DNA of 35,747 bases from Clostridia bacterium (GTDB lineage Bacteria; Bacillota; Clostridia; Oscillospirales; Acutalibacteraceae). Position numbers and translations under genes: made by a program. The notes under the pieces are model-generated. The model was given only the letters and a program-made list of their open reading frames with translations, did no database searches and was not told the origin of the DNA. Below are positions 8,527 to 16,965 of the stretch, one piece after another. Positions within the stretch are counted from its first letter, which is position 1, and every line of letters begins with the position of its first letter. The stretch covers positions 1-35,747 of the forward strand of contig JAFSXY010000115.1 in NCBI GenBank assembly GCA_017443805.1, in the 5' to 3' direction.

Positions 8527-9401
8527 GTGTTTTCACTCCCGTACCAATTCTTTATCTTTCTGTTCAGCACGTCAATAAAATGATCGTTGGTGATGGAAAT
8601 CAATTCCGCCGCTGTTCCCGCGCGCGTGATCTCGGCCCATGCCCCATCCGGAAAATCAAAGGTCTCTTCCCCGTCACAGCTGCAGCAGACGTCCGACGTG
8701 CGCTGGCCCCGGACCGTGCGAACCGTAAAACGCGTATCCGCATGGAAAATATAGGGCCGCGCCGCAAGCGTGTGCGGACAGACCGCCGTCAGCAGAACGG
8801 CGTCCAGCGTCGGCTCCAATACAGGCCCGCCTGCGCTCAGGGAATAGCCCGTGGAGCCGGTCGGAGTGGCAAAAATAACGCCGTCTGCAAGCAGGTTTGC
8901 AATGGGTTTATCATCTGCGCTGACCTGCAGATCGACAAGTCCGATGCTGCGTCCTCTGCAAAAAGAAACGTCGTTGATGCAAAGGTCCTCCCGCAGCAGC
9001 TCATTTCCCAAATACGTCCGCGCCTGCAGCATGATCCGGCGTTGGACGGTATAGTCTCCCGTTTGCAGCGCTTCCAGCAGCGGAAGCTCCGCCACGTCCA
9101 GCCCGCAGAGATAAGCAAGCCGGCCGGCATTGACGCCGAGCACACGCTTCCCATGTAAAGCCGCGCGCTTTGCGGCCCGGATCACGGAACCGTCCCCGCC
9201 TACGGGCAAAATGACCTCGCCTGCCGAAAACAGTTCCTCCTCCGGCAAAAAACAGCGCGCATCCTCCAAAGGGAATGCCGCACGCTGCGACAGCGGCAGA
9301 TAATATGCAAGCGCCAAACGGCGCAGCTGCTCCAGCAGCGCGTCGGTCACGCTCTTTGCGTTGGCTCTTGTTAAATTCGGGATCACAGATACGCTTTTCA
9401 T
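8523..9401 (-). CDS. nadK: NAD kinase
   Basis: 292 residues. NAD kinase makes NADP from NAD and ATP (or polyphosphate). The GGDG nucleotide motif is at 68-71 (PVGGDGSVIRAAK), and the glycine-rich motif DGVIFATPTGSTGYSLSAGGP lies in the C-terminal beta domain. The conserved NE pair that binds NAD ribose appears here as N143-D144 (CINDVSF), a conservative Glu-to-Asp change worth noting. The gene starts 10 bases after the tlyA stop, with GAGGCGGG as ribosome site, and overlaps argR by ATGA. Confidence 0.95.
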   Translation of the reverse strand: MKSVSVIPNLTRANAKSVTDALLEQLRRLALAYYLPLSQRAAFPLEDARCFLPEEELFSAGEVILPVGGDGSVIRAAKRAALHGKRVLGVNAGRLAYLCGLDVAELPLLEALQTGDYTVQRRIMLQARTYLGNELLREDLCINDVSFCRGRSIGLVDLQVSADDKPIANLLADGVIFATPTGSTGYSLSAGGPVLEPTLDAVLLTAVCPHTLAARPYIFHADTRFTVRTVRGQRTSDVCCSCDGEETFDFPDGAWAEITRAGTAAELISITNDHFIDVLNRKIKNWYGSENT

Positions 9402-9411
9402 GACACCCGCC

Positions 9412-10215
9412 TCATTTCTCGTTTAATGTCTGATGGGACAGCCGCACAACCGCAGCGGCGTCCGTTTCCGACGTCTCGCCGGGCAATTTGGAAAGGTACA
9501 ACAGGTATTCGATATTTCCTTCCGGTCCTTTGATGGGGGAAAAATCCAAGCCGCGGACAAAAAATCCGACGTCCTGCGCCGTTTGCAGGATCTCTCTTAC
9601 AACCTCGATATGCGTCTGTTCTTCCCGCACCACGCCTTTTTTGCCGACTTTTTCTCTGCCCGCTTCAAACTGCGGTTTAATCAGGCAAACGCACTCGCCT
9701 GCAGAAGACAGCACACCGTAAACAACCGGCAGCACCAGTTTCAAAGAGATAAAAGAAACGTCAACGCTTACAAAATCCGGCAAATCGGCAAGGTCTTCCG
9801 CCGTCAGATAACGGATATTGGTACGCTCCAAATTCACCACGCGCACATCGCTGCGCAGCTTCCATGCAAGCTGCCCGTAGCCGACGTCCACGGCATACAC
9901 CTTTTTTGCGCCGTTTTGCAGCATACAGTCCGTAAAACCGCCGGTCGAGGCGCCGACGTCCATACAGATCTTTCCCTGCAGATCCAAAGAAAACGCCTGC
10001 ATGGCTTTTTTCAGCTTATACCCGCCGCGGCTGACAAATTCCATGCCGCCGCGCACCTGCACGGTATCCGTTTGTTTGAGCGTTACGCCGGGCTTGATTG
10101 CCTTCTGCCCGTTGACGTATACCGTGCCGGCCATAACGGCCGCTTTGGCCTTTTCACGGCTCTCACAAAGCCCTTCGTCGAAAAGATACTGGTCCAACCT
10201 TTTTTTTTCACTCAT
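9412..10215 (-). CDS. tlyA: TlyA family rRNA 2'-O-methyltransferase (S4 + FtsJ domains)
   Basis: 267 residues. An N-terminal S4 RNA-binding domain (about 5-65; LDQYLFDEGLCESREKAKAAVMAG) is joined to a Rossmann methyltransferase with the SAM-binding motif CMDVGASTGGFTDCML (about 84-100) and a later SVDVSFISL segment. Members methylate 2'-OH of cytidines in 16S or 23S rRNA; the old name hemolysin A is misleading. The ATG is only eight bases past the dxs stop and the ribosome site is weak, so translation is likely coupled to dxs. Placement between dxs and nadK matches the usual clostridial order. Confidence 0.93.
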   Translation of the reverse strand: MSEKKRLDQYLFDEGLCESREKAKAAVMAGTVYVNGQKAIKPGVTLKQTDTVQVRGGMEFVSRGGYKLKKAMQAFSLDLQGKICMDVGASTGGFTDCMLQNGAKKVYAVDVGYGQLAWKLRSDVRVVNLERTNIRYLTAEDLADLPDFVSVDVSFISLKLVLPVVYGVLSSAGECVCLIKPQFEAGREKVGKKGVVREEQTHIEVVREILQTAQDVGFFVRGLDFSPIKGPEGNIEYLLYLSKLPGETSETDAAAVVRLSHQTLNEK

Positions 10216-10223
10216 ACGCTTTT

Positions 10224-12113
10224 TTACTCAAGCCGGACGGTCGGGTCCTGCGCCGAGGCACCGCTGATTATTTGCACCATACCGTCCGCATCCAGAAAAT
10301 AATAACGCAGCAGCTGCCGTTCCGTACTCTGGGCAGGAAATTCCCCTTCCACGCCGACAAGCCGGTACGCGCCGCAAAATCCGTACTTAAACAGTTTATC
10401 CGCAAAGGTCTCCCCGATCCCGCCGAATCGCTGTCCCTCTTCAAAGAAGAATATGCGTTCACAGGAAAGCGTTTGCCTGACCGCATCGTTGGGAATCGGT
10501 TTGATCCTGTTCAGCTTCACGATCATCACTTCCGTTCCGTTCTGCCGGAGCGTTTGCTGCGCAGATACGGCCTCGGCAAAGCATCTGCCGTAGGTGACAA
10601 GCGCAATGGGAGCGTTCTCATTCCCGAAAACGTCCCAATCTTCACCGGAAACGCTGAAATCCGCCGGCAGCGACGGCTGCACGCCCCGGGGATACCGCAC
10701 CGCCACACTGCCCTGGGCATGATAAAGCGCCTTATAAAAGCTGTTGTTCAGCTCGTCAAAATACGTCGGCGCGTAAACGGTGATATCCGGGATGGAGTTC
10801 AGAAATGCCGTGTCGAATACGCCGTGGTGCGACTCGCCGTCGGACCCGACAAAGCCGGCGCGGTCCACGGCAAAAACAATTTTCAGCTGCTGCATGGAGC
10901 AGTCGTGAATGATCTGATCGTAGGCGCGCTGCAAAAACGTGGAATAAACGGCAAACACCGGCAGCATCCCGCCGCGCGCGAGGCCGGACGCGAACGTGGT
11001 TGCGTGCTGTTCGGCAATGCCTACGTCAAAAAAACGCTCGGGGAATTTTTTACTGAACGGCTCAAGCCCGGTGCCCAACGCCATCGCCGCCGTGATGCAG
11101 CAGATCCGCTTGTCCTTTTCCGCAGCGTTGATCATAAACTTTCCGAACCCATCGGAAAAGCTTTCGCCGCACAGCTTTTTTTCGCCGGAAACCGGATCGA
11201 ACGCGGAGATCCCGTGAAAGACGTCCGGATTTTTCTCGGCAAATTCATAGCCCTTGCCCTTTACGGTATGGATATGCAGAACAACGGGGTAATCCGCCTC
11301 CACCGCGCCGCGCAGCGCATCCGTAAGAACGGAGATATTGTTGCCGTCGATCGGGCCCATATACCGAAAGCCCAAGTCCTCGAACAGCGTAGAATGATAC
11401 ATCCGGTTTTTGATTTTCGTTTTTAAGTTGAACAGCGCCTTGGCAAGCTTTTTGCCGATGAGCGGGATACGGTTTAAGACGTTCTCCGTTTTGGCTTTCA
11501 GACGAAAATACCGGGGATTTGCTTTGATGACCGCAAGATACCGCGCAAACGCGCCGACGTTCTTGGAAATGGACATCTCGTTGTCGTTGAGCACAACGAT
11601 CAGTCGGGTCCCCTTGCCGGCGCGGCCGGCGTTGTTGAGCGCCTCGTAGACCATGCCGCCGGTAAAGGCGCCGTCCCCGACCACGGCGACAGTATAATTC
11701 TTTTTGTTTTTGATCCTGTTTGCCTGCGCGATGCCGAAGGCAGCCGACAAAGCGACGCTGGAATGACCGCCCGAAAAAATATCGTGCTCGCTTTCGTACC
11801 TTCTGGTAAAGCCGGAGATCCCGCCGGGCAAACGCAGGGTGTCAAAGTTTTCTTCCCGGCCGGTCAGCATTTTATGCGCGTAGCACTGATGCCCCACGTC
11901 CCATACGATCTTATCATGCGGGGAATTGAATACCCTGTGCAGCGCGATGGTCAGCTCCACCACGCCCAGGTTGGACGCCAGATGGCCGCCGGTTTTGGAG
12001 ACCGTTGCGATCATCCGGTCGCGGATCTCGTCGGCAAGGACATTCAGCTCCGCCTCCGGTATTTTTTTGACGTCGGCGGGCGATGTGATCTTTGACAGAT
12101 ATTTATACTCCAT
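10224..12113 (-). CDS. dxs: 1-deoxy-D-xylulose-5-phosphate synthase
   Basis: 629 residues, full length. It condenses pyruvate and glyceraldehyde 3-phosphate using thiamine diphosphate, the first step of the MEP isoprenoid pathway. The thiamine motif GDGAFTGGMVYEALNNAG is at about 145-162. Also seen: GHQCYAHKMLTGR early in the protein, KGKGYEFAEKNPDVFHG, and the transketolase C-half with DRAGFVGSDGESHHGVFD. The start is supported by GGAGG seven bases upstream. It lies between ispA and tlyA, so prenyl chain synthesis and precursor supply share one transcript. Confidence 0.97.
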   Translation of the reverse strand: MEYKYLSKITSPADVKKIPEAELNVLADEIRDRMIATVSKTGGHLASNLGVVELTIALHRVFNSPHDKIVWDVGHQCYAHKMLTGREENFDTLRLPGGISGFTRRYESEHDIFSGGHSSVALSAAFGIAQANRIKNKKNYTVAVVGDGAFTGGMVYEALNNAGRAGKGTRLIVVLNDNEMSISKNVGAFARYLAVIKANPRYFRLKAKTENVLNRIPLIGKKLAKALFNLKTKIKNRMYHSTLFEDLGFRYMGPIDGNNISVLTDALRGAVEADYPVVLHIHTVKGKGYEFAEKNPDVFHGISAFDPVSGEKKLCGESFSDGFGKFMINAAEKDKRICCITAAMALGTGLEPFSKKFPERFFDVGIAEQHATTFASGLARGGMLPVFAVYSTFLQRAYDQIIHDCSMQQLKIVFAVDRAGFVGSDGESHHGVFDTAFLNSIPDITVYAPTYFDELNNSFYKALYHAQGSVAVRYPRGVQPSLPADFSVSGEDWDVFGNENAPIALVTYGRCFAEAVSAQQTLRQNGTEVMIVKLNRIKPIPNDAVRQTLSCERIFFFEEGQRFGGIGETFADKLFKYGFCGAYRLVGVEGEFPAQSTERQLLRYYFLDADGMVQIISGASAQDPTVRLE

Positions 12114-12129
12114 CGGTCAGCCTCCGGTA

Positions 12130-12990
12130 TCAGTTCTTTCTGTGCAGGAGCATGCGGGCGATCCCGCGGATATCGTCGGCAGAAGCTCCGAAGGGCTCCA
12201 ACGCCGCTATGGCCTTCACCGTGTAGTCCGACGCCAGACGCTTTGTCTCCTGCAGACCGCAAAGCGTGATATAGGTCGATTTTTCTTTTTTCTCGTCGGA
12301 GCTTATTTCTCCGCTTTCATATTCCAAAATATCATCTGTAAGCTGAAAGGCAAGCCCCAGATTTTCGGCAAAGCATCCGGCAGCTTCGATATGCGTTTCC
12401 GGCGCGTCCGCAGCGATACAGCCCAGCACGCAGGCGGCCTTGATCAGCGCGCCGGTTTTCAGCTCGTCCATGGTGAACAGAACGTCCGCAGAAGCGTGTT
12501 TTTTTTCAAAAGCCAGATCCAGATACTGGCCGCCCACCATACCGTTCACACCGGCCAAAAACGAAAGCTCTCGTACCGCGCGCAGCGCCGCGGCAGGCGA
12601 AATGCGCCCCTCGGACGAAGAAAGCGTGAGCAGATAAAACGCGTGCGTCAGCAGCGCATCGCCCGCCAAAACGGCGTTGGCCTCGCCGAATTTTCTATGG
12701 GAGGAAAGCTTCCCGCGGCGAAAATCGTCGTCGTCCATACAGGGCAGATCGTCGTGGATCAGAGAATAGGTATGCACGTATTCCACCGCAGCGGCAAAGA
12801 GCAGCGCGGCCTCCGGATCGCCGCCGCAAAGACGGCAGAACGACAGGCACAGCAGCGGGCGGACGCGCTTGCTGCCGCCCTCTAAAGAATACGCAAGAAT
12901 ATCCGGCACAAAGGACAACTCGCCCGTACAATCGGGCAAATATGCCGTCAGCGTCGTTTCAATTCGTTTGATATCTTCGGAAAAATCCAT
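12130..12990 (-). CDS. ispA: Polyprenyl (farnesyl-type) diphosphate synthase
   Basis: 286 residues from the ATG at 12990, chosen over an in-frame upstream codon at 13035 because AGGAAGAG sits just upstream of it and the longer form would run into xseB. The two Asp-rich magnesium-binding motifs are present: HDDLPCMDDDD (FARM, first motif) and FQLTDDILEYE (second motif). The GGSKRVRPLL segment near residue 45 binds the allylic diphosphate. It elongates IPP/DMAPP to farnesyl or geranylgeranyl diphosphate for undecaprenol and quinone or carotenoid branches; chain length cannot be told for certain from the sequence. Ends 16 bases before dxs. Confidence 0.93.
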   Translation of the reverse strand: MDFSEDIKRIETTLTAYLPDCTGELSFVPDILAYSLEGGSKRVRPLLCLSFCRLCGGDPEAALLFAAAVEYVHTYSLIHDDLPCMDDDDFRRGKLSSHRKFGEANAVLAGDALLTHAFYLLTLSSSEGRISPAAALRAVRELSFLAGVNGMVGGQYLDLAFEKKHASADVLFTMDELKTGALIKAACVLGCIAADAPETHIEAAGCFAENLGLAFQLTDDILEYESGEISSDEKKEKSTYITLCGLQETKRLASDYTVKAIAALEPFGASADDIRGIARMLLHRKN

Positions 12991-13018
12991 GGCTTCTCTT
13001 CCTTTTTTTGCAATCGGG

Positions 13019-13225
13019 TCAGACCTGCGCCTCATCGGCGTTCGTTTCGCCGAGCCGCGTGATTTTTTGCTCCGCGTTTTTCAGCGCCTGCAGGCAAAAA
13101 TCCGAAAGGAGAGCCCCTTCCTCAAACAGCTTTACGCTCTCATCCAGCGTTTTACCGCCCTTTTGCAGCTCGTTTACGATCTCTTCCAGCCGCTTCTCGG
13201 CTTGTTCATAGGTGCGTTGGACCAT
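13019..13225 (-). CDS. xseB: Exonuclease VII small subunit
   Basis: 68 residues, a two-helix coiled-coil protein with the family core YEQAEKRLEEIVNELQKGGKTLDESVKLFEEG represented at residues 5-36. It associates in several copies with XseA to form the single-strand exonuclease VII. The ATG lies 20 bases inside the 3' end of xseA, with AAAGGAGAG as ribosome site, so coupling is expected. The TGA ends 28 bases before the ispA ATG. Confidence 0.93.
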   Translation of the reverse strand: MVQRTYEQAEKRLEEIVNELQKGGKTLDESVKLFEEGALLSDFCLQALKNAEQKITRLGETNADEAQV

Positions 13226-14435
13226 CGTTTTCTCTCCTTTTTATTTCCCTTATCTGCGCAGTTAAACTACCGTCATGCAGCGAGATCCATACCGTTTCTC
13301 CTATGTGCAGCGCATCTACGCTCTGCACGACGCCCGCATCGGTCTCCACCATTGCGTACCCGCGCAGCAGCACACGCAGCGGGTTTAGTTTTTCAAGCGC
13401 AGTCACGTTTTTTTCAAGCTGCAGCCGCTTTTGCTGCATCGTTTTTTCCGTTTGCGCGGCAAGCTGCAGACGCAGAGATTCGATTTTGAGTTTATCCGGC
13501 ACAAAAAACCGGCCGGGATCCGAAAAATCCCGTTGTGCAAACAGCATCCGCAGCTGCGAACGCACGGCGTTGATTTTTTGCATATAAGCGGTATTCAGCC
13601 CGTCTGACAGCGTCTTGATCCGGCGCAGCAGATCGGCTGCATCCGGCACAGCGAGCTCCGCTGCGGCGGAGGGCGTCGGCGCGCGCACGTCGCTGACAAA
13701 ATCGCAGATCGTAAAATCCGTTTCATGCCCCACGGCGCTGATTACGGGAATGTGGCTTTCATAGACAGCCCACGCAAGGCCCTCGTCGTTAAAACACCAC
13801 AGGTCTTCAGCGCTGCCGCCGCCGCGGCCGAGGATCAGCACGTCGACGTCGGTTCTTTCGTTGAATGCCCGCAGCGCGCCGATCATTTCAAGCGGGGCCG
13901 TCTGTCCCTGCACCGTGACGCCTGCCAAAACGATTTCCGCCAGCGGATACCGTCTGCCGAGGATATTCAGCATATCCTGCAGCGCCGCGCTGCCGGGGGA
14001 CGTGATGATCCCGATTTTTTTCGGATACGCGGGCAGCGCCTTTTTGTGAGCGGGATCAAAAAGTCCTTTTTCCTCCAGCCGCTGTTTCAGCTGCCGGAAC
14101 GCCGCTGTCAGCGCGCCTTCTCCGTCCGGGATCAGCTCGTTTACGTACAGCTGGTATACGCCGTCCCGCTCAAACACGCTCACTCTGCCCATGGCAAACA
14201 CGTGCATCCCGTTCTCGGGCTGAAACCGCAGCCGTCTTGCCTGGCCAGCGAACATGACGGCCTTGAGCGAGGAAGACGCGTCCTTCAGCGTAAAATACAG
14301 ATGCCCTGTTTTATAATGCGGGGAATAATTGGAAATTTCCCCGCTGATAATCACCGAGGCAAACATCAGATCCGTGTCAAACAATTTTTTGACGTAGGTA
14401 TTCAGTTGGGAAACCGTAATGGATGGCAAATTCAT
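13206..14435 (-). CDS. xseA: Exonuclease VII large subunit
   Basis: 409 residues from the ATG at 14435. A longer in-frame version reaching 14540 would overlap the preceding gene by 86 bases, and the homologous part begins at MNLPSITVSQLNTYVK, so the shorter start is preferred even though its ribosome site (GGAACGG) is weak. N-terminal OB-fold (VSQLNTYVKKLFD, GEISNYSPHYKTGHLYFTLKD) is followed by the catalytic domain with IGIITSPGSAALQDMLNIL, LGRGGGSAEDLWCFNDE and SAVGHETDFTICDFVSDVRAPTPSAAAE (read in parts), then a long helical C-terminus. It degrades single-stranded DNA from both ends. Confidence 0.95.
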   Translation of the reverse strand: MNLPSITVSQLNTYVKKLFDTDLMFASVIISGEISNYSPHYKTGHLYFTLKDASSSLKAVMFAGQARRLRFQPENGMHVFAMGRVSVFERDGVYQLYVNELIPDGEGALTAAFRQLKQRLEEKGLFDPAHKKALPAYPKKIGIITSPGSAALQDMLNILGRRYPLAEIVLAGVTVQGQTAPLEMIGALRAFNERTDVDVLILGRGGGSAEDLWCFNDEGLAWAVYESHIPVISAVGHETDFTICDFVSDVRAPTPSAAAELAVPDAADLLRRIKTLSDGLNTAYMQKINAVRSQLRMLFAQRDFSDPGRFFVPDKLKIESLRLQLAAQTEKTMQQKRLQLEKNVTALEKLNPLRVLLRGYAMVETDAGVVQSVDALHIGETVWISLHDGSLTAQIREIKRRENDGPTHL

Positions 14436-14454
14436 AAAAAAACCGTTCCGTTTA

Positions 14455-15399
14455 TCAACAGATAGACGTTTCGCCCTGTGCTGCGGCGCAGAGCACCGCA
14501 ATTCCCGCCGCATTGTCCGACGCATATCCGCGTTCGGCAAACACCGCGCCGTACTTTTCCGTCAAACGCCGCCTGAGCAGCGTGTTGGACGTCACGCCGC
14601 CGGAATAGACAAGCGGCAAACCCGGATAGTCCGCAATGAGCGCATCCGTGATCTTCTCCAGCGCCGCGCAGATAAAACCGACGCAGTAATTTGCAATATC
14701 CGCCGGCGCTTCCCCGGCGTCCAGCATATGCCGGCACTGGTTTTCAAGCCCCGACAGGCTGCAGCGGCCGTCTTTGACGTAGGGACGGTACGTAAACCGT
14801 TTTTCGCTTTGCAGACTGAGCGCATCCAGCGCGGGGCCGGCGGGAAACGGCAGGCCGAGCATCCGCCCGACGCGGTCGATCGCCTGTCCCGCTTTTAAGT
14901 CCATGGACCCGCCGAGCAGCCGTACGGTAAAAATCTTTTCCCGATCCGGCGTTACAAGCAAGGCTTCCGTCGTTCCGCCGGATACGTGGAACGCAAGCAG
15001 CTCCCGCCTCAGAAGATCCGTCCGGTTTACGGAATACACCGCGGCGGCAATGTGCCCGGCCTGGTGAGAAAAATACCGGACCGGAATATGCAGCGCGGCG
15101 CCGAGCGAAACAGCGGCGCCCTTGCCGCACAAAAAACAGGGCATATACGAGCCCGCCTCATCCCGCGGAGAGACAGAAACGCCGATCGCATCCGGCCGTT
15201 TTTCCGTTTGGGAAAAGGCCTCGCCGAGTATATCCGGCAAAGCGAGCATATGCTGAAACACAGCGTCCGCCTGCCTGAGTCCGACTTCTCCCGTTTTGAC
15301 CGTCAACAGCCGGCGGACGGAAATCATTTCGTCCGTCTGCGTATCGTACAGCGCGGCTGAGGTCGTATAATTGCTGGTGTCGATTCCGAGACAGATCAT
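14455..15399 (-). CDS. TsaD/Kae1-like ASKHA-fold protein (clostridial paralogue)
   Basis: 314 residues. Starts MICLGIDTSNYTTSAAL as in TsaD and retains the metal-site pair HQAGH and the nucleotide motif HVSGGTTE. However, the canonical TsaD GPGL loop is replaced by SPRDEAGSYMPCF, which marks a separate clade often annotated as O-sialoglycoprotein endopeptidase. True TsaD makes the t6A37 tRNA modification with TsaB and TsaE; whether this paralogue does is unknown. Its ATG overlaps the nusB stop by four bases (ATGA), and xseA follows 19 bases after its TGA, so it is firmly inside this RNA/DNA-maintenance operon. A second, standard tsaD is expected elsewhere in the genome. Confidence 0.75.
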   Translation of the reverse strand: MICLGIDTSNYTTSAALYDTQTDEMISVRRLLTVKTGEVGLRQADAVFQHMLALPDILGEAFSQTEKRPDAIGVSVSPRDEAGSYMPCFLCGKGAAVSLGAALHIPVRYFSHQAGHIAAAVYSVNRTDLLRRELLAFHVSGGTTEALLVTPDREKIFTVRLLGGSMDLKAGQAIDRVGRMLGLPFPAGPALDALSLQSEKRFTYRPYVKDGRCSLSGLENQCRHMLDAGEAPADIANYCVGFICAALEKITDALIADYPGLPLVYSGGVTSNTLLRRRLTEKYGAVFAERGYASDNAAGIAVLCAAAQGETSIC

Positions 15400-15797
15400 A
15401 CCTGCAGATCCCGAATGAGGGAACCGAGCACGCCGTTGATAAAGGCGGCGTCCTCAGCGGCGGCATATTTTTTTGCAAGATTGACCGCTTCGTTTGCCGA
15501 AACGGACGCCGGGACGTCCCGCGCAAACAGGATCTCACAAACAGCAAGCCGCAAAACGGCGATACTGACCTTCGGCAGCCGCTCCGGCCGCCAGTTTTTC
15601 AGGTACCCGGCAATCCGCTCGTCCGCTTCGGCGGCGTGCGTCTGCACCAGCGTATACAGCTCTTTTGTAAAATCGTCCGGATCGAACAGTTCGCTCTCCG
15701 CCGTCAGCGCAAGCAAATCGTCCAATGTGTATTCGGGATTGAACAGCTGTTCAAAGATCAAAATAAACGCCTGTTCCCGGGACTGCGTTCTTCCCAT
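15396..15797 (-). CDS. nusB: Transcription antitermination factor NusB
   Basis: 133 residues from the ATG at 15797, picked because GGAGG lies about ten bases upstream and the conserved N-terminus is MGRTQSREQAFILIFEQLF. An in-frame codon at 15830 has no ribosome site. All-helical RNA-binding fold, with the C-terminal AKKYAAAEDAAFINGVLGSL signature. NusB with S10 loads on boxA of rRNA leaders to prevent early termination. First gene of the ten-gene minus-strand operon; promoter at 15836-15864. Confidence 0.93.
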   Translation of the reverse strand: MGRTQSREQAFILIFEQLFNPEYTLDDLLALTAESELFDPDDFTKELYTLVQTHAAEADERIAGYLKNWRPERLPKVSIAVLRLAVCEILFARDVPASVSANEAVNLAKKYAAAEDAAFINGVLGSLIRDLQV

Positions 15798-15835
15798 ATT
15801 TAAGCTTCCTCCGCGGAAATGTTTTTTCACGCATT

Positions 15836-15864
15836 ATTCTATCACATATTTATTTTATATACAA
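15836..15864 (-). promoter_or_regulatory. Sigma-A promoter of the nusB-recN operon
   Basis: Minus strand: -35 TTGTAT (15859-15864), 17-bp spacer, -10 TAGAAT (15836-15841). The predicted start is about 30 bases before the nusB ATG. The AT-rich flank upstream could act as an UP element. Confidence 0.6.
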
Positions 15865-15871
15865 GAGATAA

Positions 15872-15905
15872 TGTATATTTTTTGTATATTTGTATATTTT
15901 TTGTA
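15872..15905. repeat. Two 15-bp direct repeats between divergent promoters
   Basis: TGTATATTTTTTGTA occurs exactly twice, at 15872-15886 and 15891-15905, 19 bp apart, in the intergenic region between the nusB and esterase promoters. It may be a tandem operator or only AT-rich promoter DNA. Confidence 0.6.
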
Positions 15906-15946
15906 AAATAACCCTGCATTTACGGATACGTTCTGCGTTTTGCGCC

Positions 15947-15975
15947 TTGATTTCTCCCGCTGTTTATGCTATCAT
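15947..15975 (+). promoter_or_regulatory. Sigma-A promoter of the esterase-pdxK-HAD operon
   Basis: -35 TTGATT (15947-15952), 17-bp spacer, -10 TATCAT (15970-15975) with an extended TGC just before it. The transcript should begin near 15982, about 33 bases before the chosen ATG. Confidence 0.65.
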
Positions 15976-16014
15976 GCTCTCAGATAATAAGACCTTTCCG
16001 GAGGAATGCACAGT

Positions 16015-16965
16015 ATGAACAGAGCAGAGCTTGTATTTAAGGCGATCGACGTATTCGGCGACCGGCCGCAGAATGCGGTCCACTATCCCGGCATCGTACG
16101 GGTGCGGGATATCCAGTATGCGTCGCACAATGAAAAAATGAATATCGGCGACCTGTATTTCCGCCGCATCGACTTAAACGACGGCACCCTTCACCCCGTG
16201 CTTTTATATATCCACGGCGGCGGGTTTATCAAAGGCGACAAGGACTACCGTGTAACAAACTCCGAGTTTTTCGCGCACCACGGTTATTTTGTTTTTAACA
16301 TCGATTACCGGATGCCGCCCGAGGTTTCCCTGATCGAAAACTTTTCGGACGTGATTGAAGCCATGAACTACCTGCAGGAGCTTGCAAAAACCTACAACAT
16401 CGATCTTTCGCGGATCGTGGTGTCCGGCGACTCCTCCGGCGCGTACCAGACCGGCATGCTGACCGCCGTGACCTTTGACGACGAACTGCGGGAAACGCTG
16501 GGACTGCCGGAAGTAAAGCTGCGTCCCGCCGCGCTGGCGCTGATGTGCGGCCTGTATGATCTGGAAAAACTGCTTGCAGGCCCTGCCATTTTCGGGCTTG
16601 TTCCGGAAACCGCCAGTATGATCCTGGGCTTTAAGGTCAACCGCGATATGTCCAACGTTACCGAATACGAATATATCAATTACATCTCCCCCACGCATCT
16701 GGTCAACGAAAACTGGCCGCCCGTGTTTATGACATGGGCCGTACAGGATCTGCTTGTCGCCGGGCAGGGTCCCACGCTTGCGGAGGAGCTGGAAAAATTC
16801 GGTATTGCGCACGACACGTTTGAAGTGAGCGGCTTATTGAACAACCACTGCTACCACCTGATGATGAACACCGCGCTTGCGAAGGAATGCATGAACCGGT
16901 GCGTCACATTTCTTAACAAGGCGATCGACTATACGGAAAAGGAACGCGCAAACGAGGAAGCATGA
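16015..16965 (+). CDS. Alpha/beta-hydrolase fold esterase (HSL-like)
   Basis: 316 residues. The ATG at 16015 is preferred to one at 16006 because GGAGGA (16000-16005) is then nine bases away instead of directly adjacent. The oxyanion-hole motif YIHGGG is at 65-70 and the nucleophile elbow GDSSG has S140. The catalytic His is probably in the NNHCYHLMM segment near the C-terminus. No signal peptide, so the enzyme is cytoplasmic. HSL-family enzymes cleave small acyl esters; the natural substrate cannot be told from sequence. The stop overlaps the ATG of the pyridoxamine kinase gene by four bases. Confidence 0.85.
   Translation: MNRAELVFKAIDVFGDRPQNAVHYPGIVRVRDIQYASHNEKMNIGDLYFRRIDLNDGTLHPVLLYIHGGGFIKGDKDYRVTNSEFFAHHGYFVFNIDYRMPPEVSLIENFSDVIEAMNYLQELAKTYNIDLSRIVVSGDSSGAYQTGMLTAVTFDDELRETLGLPEVKLRPAALALMCGLYDLEKLLAGPAIFGLVPETASMILGFKVNRDMSNVTEYEYINYISPTHLVNENWPPVFMTWAVQDLLVAGQGPTLAEELEKFGIAHDTFEVSGLLNNHCYHLMMNTALAKECMNRCVTFLNKAIDYTEKERANEEA

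Noticed and set aside
10272..11426. 384-codon plus-strand open frame opposite dxs
   Set aside because: Antisense shadow of a well-conserved gene, no recognisable domain.
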